This document shows, in pieces, positions 19,386 through 27,785 of a DNA stretch of 64,000 bases. The number at the start of each line of letters is the position of its first letter. The stretch's first letter is position 1. The notes under the pieces are model-generated. The model had not been told where the DNA came from and did not search any database. It saw only the letters and a list, made by a program, of their open reading frames with translations. Position numbers and translations under genes: made by a program. The DNA comes from Paraglaciecola hydrolytica (GTDB taxonomy: Bacteria; Pseudomonadota; Gammaproteobacteria; Enterobacterales; Alteromonadaceae). Where the stretch lies: positions 190,965-254,964 of the forward strand of contig NZ_LSNE01000006.1 in assembly GCF_001565895.1 (NCBI RefSeq), in the 5' to 3' direction.

Positions 19386-21464
19386 TTAGTTAACTCGTTT
19401 GCTTAGTCTTAACAAAACCAAGAGAGATATTAAACTTAGCCAGCCAAGGCTGCCTCCGCCACCACTATTATTATTGGTGACAGGCGTTGTTGGGGGCGGT
19501 GTTGTCGTTACTTGATTTGGGGTAAATACCACATTACGTATATAAGCTTTATCGTCGCCGGCGACTGTGGCGGGATCTTTACGATAAATCCAGGTAATGA
19601 TGCTGTTGTCGGTTTCTAAATTGATTGTTGGAAAGTCCTCAAAAGCGACGCTACCAGAAATAAGATCTTGTAGTTCATTGTTCACATAGACATACAGGGC
19701 ATCATAGGGATCACTTGGATCTTCTTCATTTTCTTCGGAAGACACAGACCATTGAAAGTTAAATTTACCTTTACCTTGCACATAAGCACTTAGAATACTT
19801 TCTTGATTATGATCAATTGAGCCACTTTGCACACCACTGCTTGTGGAATTAGCAAGCCAAGGTTTGTTGCCACCAGAATACCAGCTAACACTATTGTTAT
19901 TAGTGCCTGCTACACCGGCTATATTAGTCGCCGTAGCGATAACTTGAGAGTTCAATGATGCACTACTGGTTGCCACCACATTATTATTGGCATTGATAGT
20001 GACAGTTGCACTGAGTTCCCCGGTTTGGTTGGCGTTTAAGTTGATGTTCAGGTCACAGCTAGCTCCTGCAGCTAAATTGGCGCATGTATTTGTACCTAAA
20101 CTAAAAGTGTTACTGCCGGTAATATTGAAGCTCAAAGCAACGCTGAAAGTAGAATTATTGACGACTTGTAAGGTGCTCGACTGGCTGACGCTAATAGGAG
20201 AGATGCCAAAGTCTTGTTTTTGTCTGATCGCAATACCGGTTTGCAGGGTATGCAACCATTCAGTAAATTCAGCCACACGAGTATATACTCCAGGATAATT
20301 GGGGTCAGCACAGCCTATGCCCCAACTAACGATACCTACTTGCTGGGGGCCCGTGCCGGTTTGCACAATTAAAGGTCCTCCGCTGTCACCCTGACACGAG
20401 CCTTTACCACTGGAGGGCTGGGTGGCGCAGATCATTCTGTCGGTAATTGATTGGCTGTTTATTTTAGTACGACATTGTGCGTTAGTTGCGAGATTTAGTT
20501 CGACCTGATGGAGTACATCAGGGAAATCAGCAGTGGGACCTTCTCCAGGCGCGTAACCCACTCTACCTCCCCAGCCAGCAACGATCGCAGGACTATTTTC
20601 AATGGCATATTGGTCGGTGGTTGTTTTGCTGGCAAGTTGCACTGCCGGTGCGTCAACTGTTTCAACTAGTTCAACTAAGGCGATATCATAATCTATGAGA
20701 TCCGCATCATATTGGGGATGGATATAAATATTAGCGATGCTGCTGGCGTTTTCTGCCCCATCGGATAAATCGTATTCACCGACATTCATTTTAAAAAACA
20801 TCGCATCGGCCGAGTCTACACAGTGGGCGGCGGTTAATACCCATTTGTCACCTAAAAAGGTCGCGCCACAACTAGAGTCTTGCTGAAGTTGGGTAGTGGC
20901 CGATACGGATACTTGGGCAATGGCGCCCTCTTGGGTTAATAATGTGAGACCATCCTCACGGGTAATGGCAACCACTGGAATAGTGCCATTAAAATCCTCA
21001 CCCAAAGTGCCAGATATTTCACCTACTTCATTGTTATAAATGATTGCCGCGATGCCGCCACCAGATTCGCAATTTAAGGCTTTTTCAGAAAAGTTGATAT
21101 CACCGCGTTCAATTAAACATACTTTAGCACTGGCATTGGCGCAGGTTGCTTCTCCTTTACCACAGGCGACTAAAGCACCCGTAGCGTTACCGGCAGGACC
21201 AAAGCTAAAAGCGGTGGTGCCATATGCTAAATCATCCACTCGCAAACTGGTTGATACACCTTGAAAAGTAACCACATAAGCAGTCATCCATGGCCAGTCG
21301 CTTGATAGAGCAGGCTGACCGCCAACTATTTGAGTTGAGGCTAAGTTTGTTTTGTTTTGTAAAGAGGGAGCATAAATTGAATCTGCTGCATACAGGCAAC
21401 TTGAAAAACAACTCAGACTACTTATTATGCTAAGTAAACCTATAAAACGACTACGTATTTTCAT
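19386..21464 (-). CDS. Trypsin-like protease with inserted PA domain and GlyGly-CTERM tail
   Basis: 692-residue exported serine protease. Signal peptide about 1-27; zymogen-type cleavage site IVGG at 46-49; chymotrypsin triad H214 (TAAHC), D260 (DYDIAL) and S361 (GDSGGP). Between the first strand (WPWMTAYV, 57-64) and the SCGATFLGDKWVLTAAHC strand, about 125 residues (68-192) form a PA-type domain, including CLIERGDINFSEKALNC and AAIIYNNE. After residue 410 come a beta-rich choice-of-anchor-like segment and a further beta domain. Then follow a Thr/Pro-rich spacer and the tail GGGGSLGWLSLISLLVLLRL plus basic end, a GlyGly-CTERM sorting signal. Known proteins of that class exit by type II secretion and are cut by rhombosortase. 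Confidence 0.9.
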   Translation of the reverse strand: MKIRSRFIGLLSIISSLSCFSSCLYAADSIYAPSLQNKTNLASTQIVGGQPALSSDWPWMTAYVVTFQGVSTSLRVDDLAYGTTAFSFGPAGNATGALVACGKGEATCANASAKVCLIERGDINFSEKALNCESGGGIAAIIYNNEVGEISGTLGEDFNGTIPVVAITREDGLTLLTQEGAIAQVSVSATTQLQQDSSCGATFLGDKWVLTAAHCVDSADAMFFKMNVGEYDLSDGAENASSIANIYIHPQYDADLIDYDIALVELVETVDAPAVQLASKTTTDQYAIENSPAIVAGWGGRVGYAPGEGPTADFPDVLHQVELNLATNAQCRTKINSQSITDRMICATQPSSGKGSCQGDSGGPLIVQTGTGPQQVGIVSWGIGCADPNYPGVYTRVAEFTEWLHTLQTGIAIRQKQDFGISPISVSQSSTLQVVNNSTFSVALSFNITGSNTFSLGTNTCANLAAGASCDLNINLNANQTGELSATVTINANNNVVATSSASLNSQVIATATNIAGVAGTNNNSVSWYSGGNKPWLANSTSSGVQSGSIDHNQESILSAYVQGKGKFNFQWSVSSEENEEDPSDPYDALYVYVNNELQDLISGSVAFEDFPTINLETDNSIITWIYRKDPATVAGDDKAYIRNVVFTPNQVTTTPPPTTPVTNNNSGGGGSLGWLSLISLLVLLRLSKRVN

Positions 21465-21862
21465 TATTGTTCCTAATTTACAACCCTACTTAGTGTTATT
21501 AATATTTTTGATGCTAAGTCACTAGGCATGTGATTTTATTCCATTATTGTAATTTTTGATTAAACATGGCTGTGACTATTTGCGAACGTGCATATTGTCC
21601 ATACGAACCAATTATCAACATAGACCACTGATCTATTAGATTTGTTGCGTTATACGGCTCACAAAACTAAAACCTGATGATTTTCTATTTTTACTGTTAA
21701 AGCAATGCTTTAGCAAAAACACTCCGAATTTAGCTACAAATATTATCTGTAAACAATCTCTGCCAAAAGTGCACTATGCTAGCTTGTGTCTGTGATTTAA
21801 GTTGCAGTAACAAGTAAGTATAAATGTTCATAGCCATCTGTTGATTTTTAGGGGACGCGAAA
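21465..21862. other. Intergenic region between protease and rof, no gene seen
   Basis: 398 bp holding the divergent promoters of the protease and the Rof-like gene. The only structure noted is a short palindrome TAAAGC-AAT-GCTTTA at 21698-21712, too small to call an operator with confidence. Confidence 0.5.
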
Positions 21863-22123
21863 ATGCCAAGCATTAATTGTGAAGCATATGATTATCTTGA
21901 AATTGCCTGTTTATATCACTACCAAGTTGTATTAGCGTTGCGTAATGGCACATCAATCTCTGGTAAGGCACTTAATGTGGGCGTGGTGATATTGAGTGAT
22001 ATTAAACAAGAAGCTATGTTAATTGAACAAGCAGATGGCGAATCAATTTGGTTGCCAACCAGTGACTTAGTTAATATGCAGGTGGATACTCCTGAATCTC
22101 AATTTACGTTTGTGAGTTTTTAA
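21863..22123 (+). CDS. rof: Rho-binding antiterminator (Rof/YaeO family)
   Basis: 86 residues, close in length to E. coli Rof, which binds the transcription terminator Rho and blocks its RNA binding. Family features are clear: NCEAYDYLEIACLYHY at the N-terminus, then a small beta-barrel (LALRNGTSISGKAL, AMLIEQADGESIWLPTSDL). An AGGGGA site precedes the ATG. Located upstream of the rplM promoter, separately transcribed. Confidence 0.85.
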   Translation: MPSINCEAYDYLEIACLYHYQVVLALRNGTSISGKALNVGVVILSDIKQEAMLIEQADGESIWLPTSDLVNMQVDTPESQFTFVSF

Positions 22124-22210
22124 TTATCGAGTTGATCTAGGCATCAAAAGTCAAAACGCCCTTGTCTTCAAATAATCTTTAAATATTCTCGCGTTTTTAG
22201 TTATCTTCTG

Positions 22211-22216
22211 TATAAT
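22211..22216 (+). promoter_or_regulatory. -10 element of the rplM-rpsI promoter
   Basis: A perfect TATAAT in the context TGTATAATCCGC. The -35 region is weak. The GC-rich discriminator directly after the -10 is typical of ribosomal promoters under stringent control. The predicted start near 22224 gives a leader of about 160 nt. The same 12-mer precedes sspA. Confidence 0.7.
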
Positions 22217-22237
22217 CCGCGACCTGCCCAGTTACCC

Positions 22238-22350
22238 CCACTTTGGGAAAGTGGAAGAATCAATCGACTCGAAGGGGTCAACGTATTGATTTTCAGCGGT
22301 TTCTGGCTGTTATTTTAAGGTTCAAACCTTGTCATAACTAGACAGAAACC
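22238..22350 (+). promoter_or_regulatory. Structured leader RNA of rplM
   Basis: Three successive hairpins can be drawn in the leader. The first is CCACTTT-GGG-AAAGTGG (22238-22254). The second pairs TCAAT with ATTGA (about 22260-22290). The third is a long interrupted stem at 22298-22350, where GGTTTCTG pairs with CAGAAACC, GTTAT with ATAAC and AAGGTT with AACCTT. It ends 34 nt before the rplM ATG. In E. coli L13 represses its own operon through the mRNA leader, so an autoregulatory role is a reasonable inference. Confidence 0.6.
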
Positions 22351-22384
22351 AAGTAACATTTATTAATTTTTTGGGTAAATTTAG

Positions 22385-22813
22385 ATGAAAACTTTTGTTG
22401 CTAAGCCAGAAACGGTAAAACGTGAATGGTTCGTGGTTGACGCCACAGACAAAACCTTAGGTCGCATGTGCACTGAGATTGCTAGCCGTTTACGCGGAAA
22501 GCATAAACCTGAGTACACTCCTCATGTAGACACAGGTGATTATATTGTTGTGATCAATGCTGAGAAAGTACGTGTTACTGGGAATAAAGCCCAAGGTAAA
22601 ATGTATTACTCACACACTGGTTATCCAGGCGGTCTTAAAGAGACTAACTTTGAAAAGTTACAAGCCCACAAACCAGAGATGATCATTGAAAAAGCGGTTA
22701 AAGGTATGTTGCCAAAAGGTCCTCTTGGACGTGACATGTTCCGCAAAATGAAAGTCTACGCTGGTCCTGAGCATAAACATGCTGCTCAACAGCCTCAAGT
22801 TTTAGACCTTTAA
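22385..22813 (+). CDS. rplM: 50S ribosomal protein L13
   Basis: 142 residues, the same length as E. coli L13, an early-assembly protein of the large subunit. Diagnostic stretches: [59 protein letters not shown]. Followed 12 bp later by rpsI; the two form the usual operon, here behind a strong -10 and a structured leader. Confidence 0.98.
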   Translation: MKTFVAKPETVKREWFVVDATDKTLGRMCTEIASRLRGKHKPEYTPHVDTGDYIVVINAEKVRVTGNKAQGKMYYSHTGYPGGLKETNFEKLQAHKPEMIIEKAVKGMLPKGPLGRDMFRKMKVYAGPEHKHAAQQPQVLDL

Positions 22814-22825
22814 GGAGCATAACAC

Positions 22826-23218
22826 ATGGCAGATACTCAATATTACGGCACAGGCCGCCGCAAAACTTCTACCGCTCGTGTTTTTCTTCGTGCAGGTAGC
22901 GGAAACATTGTGGTAAACAAACGTCCTTTAGATGTATTTTTTGGTCGTGAAACAGCGCGTATGATCGTACGTCAACCTCTTGAGTTGTTAGAAATGACTG
23001 AGAAATTTGACTTGTACGTTACCGTTTCTGGTGGTGGTATCAGCGGTCAAGCTGGTGCAATCCGTCACGGTCTTACTCGTGCATTGATGGAATTCGACGA
23101 AACCCTTCGTCCAGCATTACGTACTGCGGGCTTTGTTACCCGTGATGCACGTAAAGTTGAGCGTAAGAAAGTTGGTTTACATAAAGCACGTAAGAAACCA
23201 CAATTCTCAAAACGTTAA
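22826..23218 (+). CDS. rpsI: 30S ribosomal protein S9
   Basis: 130 residues ending in the characteristic basic tail KKPQFSKR, whose last residues contact P-site tRNA in the ribosome. Start [17 protein letters not shown] and middle [19 protein letters not shown] are typical. An AGGAG site sits before the ATG; an intrinsic terminator follows. Confidence 0.98.
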   Translation: MADTQYYGTGRRKTSTARVFLRAGSGNIVVNKRPLDVFFGRETARMIVRQPLELLEMTEKFDLYVTVSGGGISGQAGAIRHGLTRALMEFDETLRPALRTAGFVTRDARKVERKKVGLHKARKKPQFSKR

Positions 23219-23240
23219 TCGTTCGAGATACAGATTCAGA

Positions 23241-23266
23241 AACCCGGCCTATGCCGGGTTTTTTTT
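23241..23266 (+). terminator. Intrinsic terminator of rplM-rpsI
   Basis: AACCCGGC-CTAT-GCCGGGTT stem followed by a run of T, 22 bp after the rpsI stop. Confidence 0.93.
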
Positions 23267-23490
23267 GCTCTATTTTTAACCAACAAAGAATCAGTACTCG
23301 TTTTAAAATCGTTTAATTGTGGTAAGTATCAGTTATTCTTCAATTTATTGACGAAAGCCTTGTCTTTTGTGTGGGTTTTCTTTTATCATTTTCGGTTAAT
23401 AGCAAAACCATTACTTCTATTTTCGAGTGACTGTCATTGTTGCTCAAAACTAGCTAAGTGTAAGCAAATGCAACCCTCGGAGAAAATTGG

Positions 23491-24123
23491 ATGAGCGATG
23501 TATCTTTAGATGCGCATGATTCGTCTGGAACCGAAAATCAACCGCAAAACAATAGTCGCAGACGTTTTTTAACTGTTGCAACTTCTGTCGTGGGTGGTGT
23601 CGGTGTAGTTGGCGTGTCTGTGCCTTTTATAGGTTCTTGGAATCCTAGTATTAAAGCGAAAGCGGCTGGGGCTGATGTTGAAGCAGATATCAGTAAAATA
23701 GAACCTGGTCAGTTAATTCGCGTGATCTGGCGCAGTAAACCTGTGTGGATCGCCAGACGGACTCCAGAATTGTTAGCCTCACTGGCTAATGACGAAGATA
23801 AATTAAAAGATCCTAATTCCGAGCAGGAGCAGCAACCCGAGTTTGCTAAAAACCGTTATCGTTCTTTGAAAGAAGAATATTTGGTGTTAGTGGGTATTTG
23901 TACTCATTTGGGGTGTTCGCCACAACATTTAAAAGACGGCGCCTTTGAACAGTACGTTGAAGGTGTACCAGAAGGGTTTTTCTGTCCTTGTCATGGTTCT
24001 AAATTTGATATGGCAGGCCGAGTGTTTCAAAACGTGCCTGCACCACTCAACTTGGTCGTACCGCCGTATATGTTCCTTGATGACAATACTATCTTGATTG
24101 GTTCAGAAGAGGGGGCAGCATAA
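23491..24123 (+). CDS. petA: Ubiquinol-cytochrome c reductase Rieske iron-sulfur subunit
   Basis: Rieske [2Fe-2S] subunit of the cytochrome bc1 complex. 210 residues. Residues 20-50 hold a twin-arginine-type signal anchor (SRRRFLTVATSVVGGVGVVG). The cluster-binding loops are CTHLGCSP and CPCHGSKFD, with the intervening segment typical of proteobacterial PetA. A CTCGGAG site precedes the ATG. First gene of petABC; petB starts directly after its stop. Confidence 0.97.
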   Translation: MSDVSLDAHDSSGTENQPQNNSRRRFLTVATSVVGGVGVVGVSVPFIGSWNPSIKAKAAGADVEADISKIEPGQLIRVIWRSKPVWIARRTPELLASLANDEDKLKDPNSEQEQQPEFAKNRYRSLKEEYLVLVGICTHLGCSPQHLKDGAFEQYVEGVPEGFFCPCHGSKFDMAGRVFQNVPAPLNLVVPPYMFLDDNTILIGSEEGAA

Positions 24124-24124
24124 T

Positions 24125-25393
24125 ATGTGGAAAAACTTGATGGATTGGATCGAATATCGTCTACCAATCATGCGTGTGGCCAACATGCACGCCATTCAAT
24201 ACCCCGCACCGCGCAATATGAACTTCTGGTATATGTTTGGCTTCTTGGCCACCATAGTACTGGTAAATCAAATCGTTACCGGTATTTGGCTTACTATGAG
24301 CTACAACCCTACCGCAGAAGGTGCTTTTGCTTCGGTTGAGTACATCATGCGTGATGTAGATTATGGCTGGATGCTACGTTATATGCACAGTACCGGCGCT
24401 TCAGCGTTTTTTATTGTGGTTTATTTGCATATGTTCCGTGGCATGATTTATGGCTCTTACCAGAAACCTCGCGAGTTATTGTGGTTATTTGGTATGTTCA
24501 TTTATCTAGCACTGATGGCTGAAGCCTTCATGGGTTACGTATTACCTTGGGGACAAATGTCGTATTGGGGCGCACAGGTAATCGTATCGCTGTTTAGTGC
24601 CATCCCCGTCATCGGTCCTGATTTAGTCATTTGGATCCAAGGTGACTATGTAATCTCTGGTGCAACACTTAACCGTTTCTTTGCCTTACACGTTATCGCT
24701 TTGCCATTAGTCATCGTTATTTTGGTGTTTTTGCATATTGTGGCATTACACGAGGTGGGTTCAAACAACCCTGATGGCACCGATGTAAAACGTAAAAAAG
24801 GCTCGTTAAGCGAAGAAGAAAAAACCAAGTTTGTGATCCATGAGTACTACACTAGCAAGTACGACATCGTTGATGACATCGTGCCGTTTTTCCCGCATAT
24901 CGTATTGAAAGACTTAGTTGGATTCGCCTTCTTCTTATTGGCTTTCTGTTATGTGATGTTTTTCAATCCTGGCATGGGCGGTTACTTCCTAGAGCATCCA
25001 AACTTTGAGATTGCGAATAACCTAAAAACCCCTGAACATATTTTCCCTGTTTGGTACTTCACACCTTTCTACGCCATTTTGAAAGCTGTACCTGATAAAT
25101 TGGGCGGTGTTATTGCGATGTTTGCCGCAATTATTGCGTTGGCCTTGTTACCGTGGATTGATCGTGGAAAAGTTAAATCGTGGCGTTATCGTTGTGGTTT
25201 GCATAGATGGAATCTAATTGTATTTGCTGGCGTGTTTATTTTCTTAGGTTACTTAGGTGGTACGCCACAAGAAAACTGGAAAATTACCGCATCTCAAATC
25301 CTAACCATTATGTATTTTGGCTTTTTTGCACTGTTATTTATCTACAGCAAAAATGAAAAATGCCTACCAGTACCTGCGAGGATCACAGAATGA
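24125..25393 (+). CDS. petB: Cytochrome b subunit of bc1 complex
   Basis: 422-residue polytopic inner-membrane cytochrome b. Heme-binding histidines occur on two helices (RYMHSTGASAFFIVVYLHMFRG and FALHVIALPLVIVILVFLHI), and the Qo-site PEWY-class position appears as PVWYF. The frame extends nine codons upstream to a TTG inside petA, but the ATG at 24125, one base after the petA stop, gives the normal N-terminus MWKNLMDWIEYRLP. Overlaps petC by four bases (ATGA), indicating translational coupling. Confidence 0.97.
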   Translation: MWKNLMDWIEYRLPIMRVANMHAIQYPAPRNMNFWYMFGFLATIVLVNQIVTGIWLTMSYNPTAEGAFASVEYIMRDVDYGWMLRYMHSTGASAFFIVVYLHMFRGMIYGSYQKPRELLWLFGMFIYLALMAEAFMGYVLPWGQMSYWGAQVIVSLFSAIPVIGPDLVIWIQGDYVISGATLNRFFALHVIALPLVIVILVFLHIVALHEVGSNNPDGTDVKRKKGSLSEEEKTKFVIHEYYTSKYDIVDDIVPFFPHIVLKDLVGFAFFLLAFCYVMFFNPGMGGYFLEHPNFEIANNLKTPEHIFPVWYFTPFYAILKAVPDKLGGVIAMFAAIIALALLPWIDRGKVKSWRYRCGLHRWNLIVFAGVFIFLGYLGGTPQENWKITASQILTIMYFGFFALLFIYSKNEKCLPVPARITE

Positions 25394-26124
25394 AAAAACT
25401 AATTATCCTCTTATCTTTGCTGATGCCGATGAGCGTTTTTGCAGCAGGAGGCAATGTTCATCTTGATAAAGCAAATTATGATTTAACTGATAAAGCGTCT
25501 CTACAAAATGGTGCCAAACTGTACATGAATTACTGTTTAGGTTGTCATCAAATGCAATACCAGCGCTATCAACGAGCTTTTAACGATTTGGATATTCCAC
25601 TGGAGCTTGGCCAAGATAATTTGCAATTTACTGGCGAAAAGCCTGGCGATCATATTAAAAATGCCATGCCTGCTGAGTCGGCTGCTGCTTGGTTTGGTGC
25701 GCCACCTCCTGATTTGACTTTGGTCGCTCGGGTTCGTGGTGCTGACTGGATCTACACTTATTTACGTAGCTTTTATGCAGATGAAAGTCGTCCTTTTGGA
25801 GTAAATAATTTAGTGTTTCCAGAAGTGGGTATGCCTCATGTATTACAAGAGTTACAAGGTGTGCCTAGAAAAACCTTAGAACAACACATGGTCGATGGCC
25901 AGATGGTCGATCGCTATGTGGGTTTAAAGTCAGACGGTTCGGGTTATATGACCCCTGCAGAGTATGACGGCGCTGTACTGGATTTGGTCAACTACTTGGT
26001 TTATACCGGTGAGCCTACCCGTTTAGAGTCTGAAAGTATTGGCCGCTATGTATTACTATTTTTACTCGTATTGTTGGTATTAGTTTATTTGTTGAAAAAA
26101 GAATATTGGCGAGATGTACACTAA
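25390..26124 (+). CDS. petC: Cytochrome c1 subunit of bc1 complex
   Basis: 244 residues. Signal peptide MKKLIILLSLLMPMSVFAAGG, one c-type heme site CLGCH (about residues 45-49), and a C-terminal membrane anchor (YVLLFLLVLLVLVYLL) with a positively charged end. The start ATG overlaps the petB stop (ATGA). Completes the quinol:cytochrome c oxidoreductase of the respiratory chain. Confidence 0.96.
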   Translation: MKKLIILLSLLMPMSVFAAGGNVHLDKANYDLTDKASLQNGAKLYMNYCLGCHQMQYQRYQRAFNDLDIPLELGQDNLQFTGEKPGDHIKNAMPAESAAAWFGAPPPDLTLVARVRGADWIYTYLRSFYADESRPFGVNNLVFPEVGMPHVLQELQGVPRKTLEQHMVDGQMVDRYVGLKSDGSGYMTPAEYDGAVLDLVNYLVYTGEPTRLESESIGRYVLLFLLVLLVLVYLLKKEYWRDVH

Positions 26125-26153
26125 TTTGCCGGACTTTTTCGCAAAAAATAATG

Positions 26154-26159
26154 TATAAT
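26154..26159 (+). promoter_or_regulatory. -10 element upstream of sspA
   Basis: TATAAT in the context TGTATAATCCGC, identical over 12 bases to the rplM promoter. It lies 29 bp after petC, so sspA has its own promoter. No good -35 at 17 bp was found. Confidence 0.65.
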
Positions 26160-26176
26160 CCGCAAAATTTTTTTGT

Positions 26177-26201
26177 AAGGGGCGAATAGCCCCTTTCTTT
26201 T
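26177..26201 (+). terminator. Terminator/attenuator hairpin in the sspA leader
   Basis: AAGGGGC-GAATA-GCCCCTT followed by TCTTTT. It can end petABC read-through, but it lies about 10 nt after the predicted sspA start, so it would also act on sspA transcripts. Confidence 0.65.
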
Positions 26202-26246
26202 CAGTTTTTATCTATGTTGCCTGCCAATCAGAAGTTATTTAAGTCT

Positions 26247-26286
26247 CTGAACTGGCTTGGTTAAGTGTTATGTCTGCCTAGTTCAG
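26247..26286 (+). promoter_or_regulatory. Second hairpin in the sspA leader
   Basis: CTGAACTGGC pairs with GCCTAGTTCAG (one bulged T) around an open loop, ending about 15 nt before the AGGAGAG ribosome site of sspA. Confidence 0.5.
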
Positions 26287-26315
26287 ATATAGAGAGATAT
26301 TTAGGAGAGAGTTAA

Positions 26316-26948
26316 ATGGCTGTAGCCACCAATAAACGTTCAATCATGACGTTGTTTTCAGATACTATCGATATATACAGTCACCAGGCCAGGATCGTAT
26401 TGGCTGAAAAAGGCGTGGGTGTAGAAATTTGTTATACCGATCCTAATAATTTGCCAGAAGATCTCATTGACTTAAACCCTTACGGCACAGTTCCAACCTT
26501 AGTTGATCGTGAGTTGGTATTATATAACTCACATATCATTATGGAATATTTAGACGAGCGTTTTCCGCACCCACCATTGATGCCAGTTTATCCGGTATCT
26601 CGTGGTCAAAGCCGTTTAACCATGCACCGCATTCAAAATGACTGGTATGCCCTTGCTGAGCAAATTCTTAAAAGCAAAGGTGATGTTGAAGCTGCGCGTA
26701 ATGAGTTGCGTGAAGCCCTGCTGAGTCTTGCACCACTATTTGCTGAAACGCCATTTTTTATGAGCGAAGAATTCAGTTTAGTAGACTGTTATTTAGCGCC
26801 ATTATTGTGGCGTTTGCCTGCCCTTAAAATTGAACTAACGGGGAATGGCAGTAAAGATGTACGTAGTTATATGAAACGTATTTTCGAGCGTAGTTCGTTT
26901 AAAGCATCGTTAACCGATCAAGAACGCGAAATTCATAATCCTTTGTAA
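26316..26948 (+). CDS. sspA: Stringent starvation protein A
   Basis: 210-residue glutathione-S-transferase-fold protein that binds RNA polymerase in the stationary-phase and acid-stress response of E. coli. Typical segments: MTLFSDTIDIYSHQARIVLAEKG, LNPYGTVPTLVDRELVLYNS, IIMEYLDERFPHPPLMPVYP. It lacks GST catalytic features, as usual for the family. AGGAGAG ribosome site; sspB follows after 14 bp. Confidence 0.95.
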   Translation: MAVATNKRSIMTLFSDTIDIYSHQARIVLAEKGVGVEICYTDPNNLPEDLIDLNPYGTVPTLVDRELVLYNSHIIMEYLDERFPHPPLMPVYPVSRGQSRLTMHRIQNDWYALAEQILKSKGDVEAARNELREALLSLAPLFAETPFFMSEEFSLVDCYLAPLLWRLPALKIELTGNGSKDVRSYMKRIFERSSFKASLTDQEREIHNPL

Positions 26949-26962
26949 AATTTGTTAATGTT

Positions 26963-27361
26963 ATGACAGCTAATCAACCTTATTTATTACGTGCGTTTTA
27001 TGAGTGGATCGTGGATAACGATCTCACTCCCTATTTAGTCGTGAATGCTAATTACCCAGGTACGCAAGTGCCACAGGAGCATGTGCAGGACGGACAGATA
27101 GTGTTGAATGTTTCTCCTTCATCTACCGGTAAAATGCTGCTGGGTAATCATGAGGTGAGCTTTGATGCACGTTTTGGTGGAGTGGCGCGCAGCTTATTAA
27201 TACCCTGCAAAGCAGTACTTGCCATTTATGCCAAAGAAAATGGCGCAGGCACAGTATTTACGCCTGAAGATGATATTGATGCTGAAGAGCTAATAAGGGA
27301 TGAAGACGTTGTGACAACACCGACTAAAAAAGGTAAACCAACCTTAACCGTAGTCAAATAA
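26963..27361 (+). CDS. sspB: ClpXP protease specificity-enhancing factor SspB
   Basis: 132-residue adaptor that delivers ssrA-tagged proteins to ClpXP. The SspB fold is recognised by YLLRAFYEWIVDNDLTPYLVV, IVLNVSPSSTGKM and VSFDARFGGVARSL. An acidic linker precedes the short C-terminal ClpX-binding module (GKPTLTVVK). Cotranscribed with sspA and followed by an intrinsic terminator. Confidence 0.95.
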   Translation: MTANQPYLLRAFYEWIVDNDLTPYLVVNANYPGTQVPQEHVQDGQIVLNVSPSSTGKMLLGNHEVSFDARFGGVARSLLIPCKAVLAIYAKENGAGTVFTPEDDIDAEELIRDEDVVTTPTKKGKPTLTVVK

Positions 27362-27382
27362 ACTTAGGTTTTTACGTTTACG

Positions 27383-27409
27383 AAAAGGCAGCTGATAGCT
27401 GCCTTTTTT
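27383..27409 (+). terminator. Intrinsic terminator of sspAB
   Basis: AAAAGGCAGCT-GAT-AGCTGCCTTTT stem running into a T tract, about 22 bp after the sspB stop. Confidence 0.92.
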
Positions 27410-27508
27410 ATGCATGAGATTTAGCTAATCTGAACCAAATATCATTTTGAGTGACTACATATAAATGTAGACTAAGTGAGTCTGCAAAAAATACTTAGGA
27501 ATAGAGTA

Positions 27509-27742
27509 ATGCAATATAAAAGTTGGAAAATAAGTTTTGCTGCCTTAGTTGTTATTTTAAGTAGTTGTACTTCCCAAAGTGGTAGACAACTTGTGGGCAG
27601 TGCAATCGCTAATGCCGCCGATACACAAGTTCGATATACACCGTCCGCTTGCTATACCTTGCGACAGCAATGTGTTCAAGGGGATTATCAAGAATGGGAA
27701 ACCAGTGATAAAGAAATGGGCTGTTCGTGCAAAAAACTGTAA
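27509..27742 (+). CDS. Small cysteine-rich lipoprotein, hypothetical
   Basis: 77 residues with a lipoprotein signal (hydrophobic ISFAALVVIL then lipobox LSSC), so the mature form is about 55 residues attached to a membrane. It carries four further cysteines (ACYTLRQQC and GCSCKK), enough for two disulfides in the periplasm. The frame opens 11 codons earlier, but the ATG at 27509 has an AGGA upstream and starts the signal peptide correctly. Not recognised. The DUF192 gene follows 43 bp later on the same strand. Confidence 0.72.
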   Translation: MQYKSWKISFAALVVILSSCTSQSGRQLVGSAIANAADTQVRYTPSACYTLRQQCVQGDYQEWETSDKEMGCSCKKL

Positions 27743-27785
27743 TCTTGGCTTTCTGCATACCTGTTGACTTGATTAAGTATTGACT

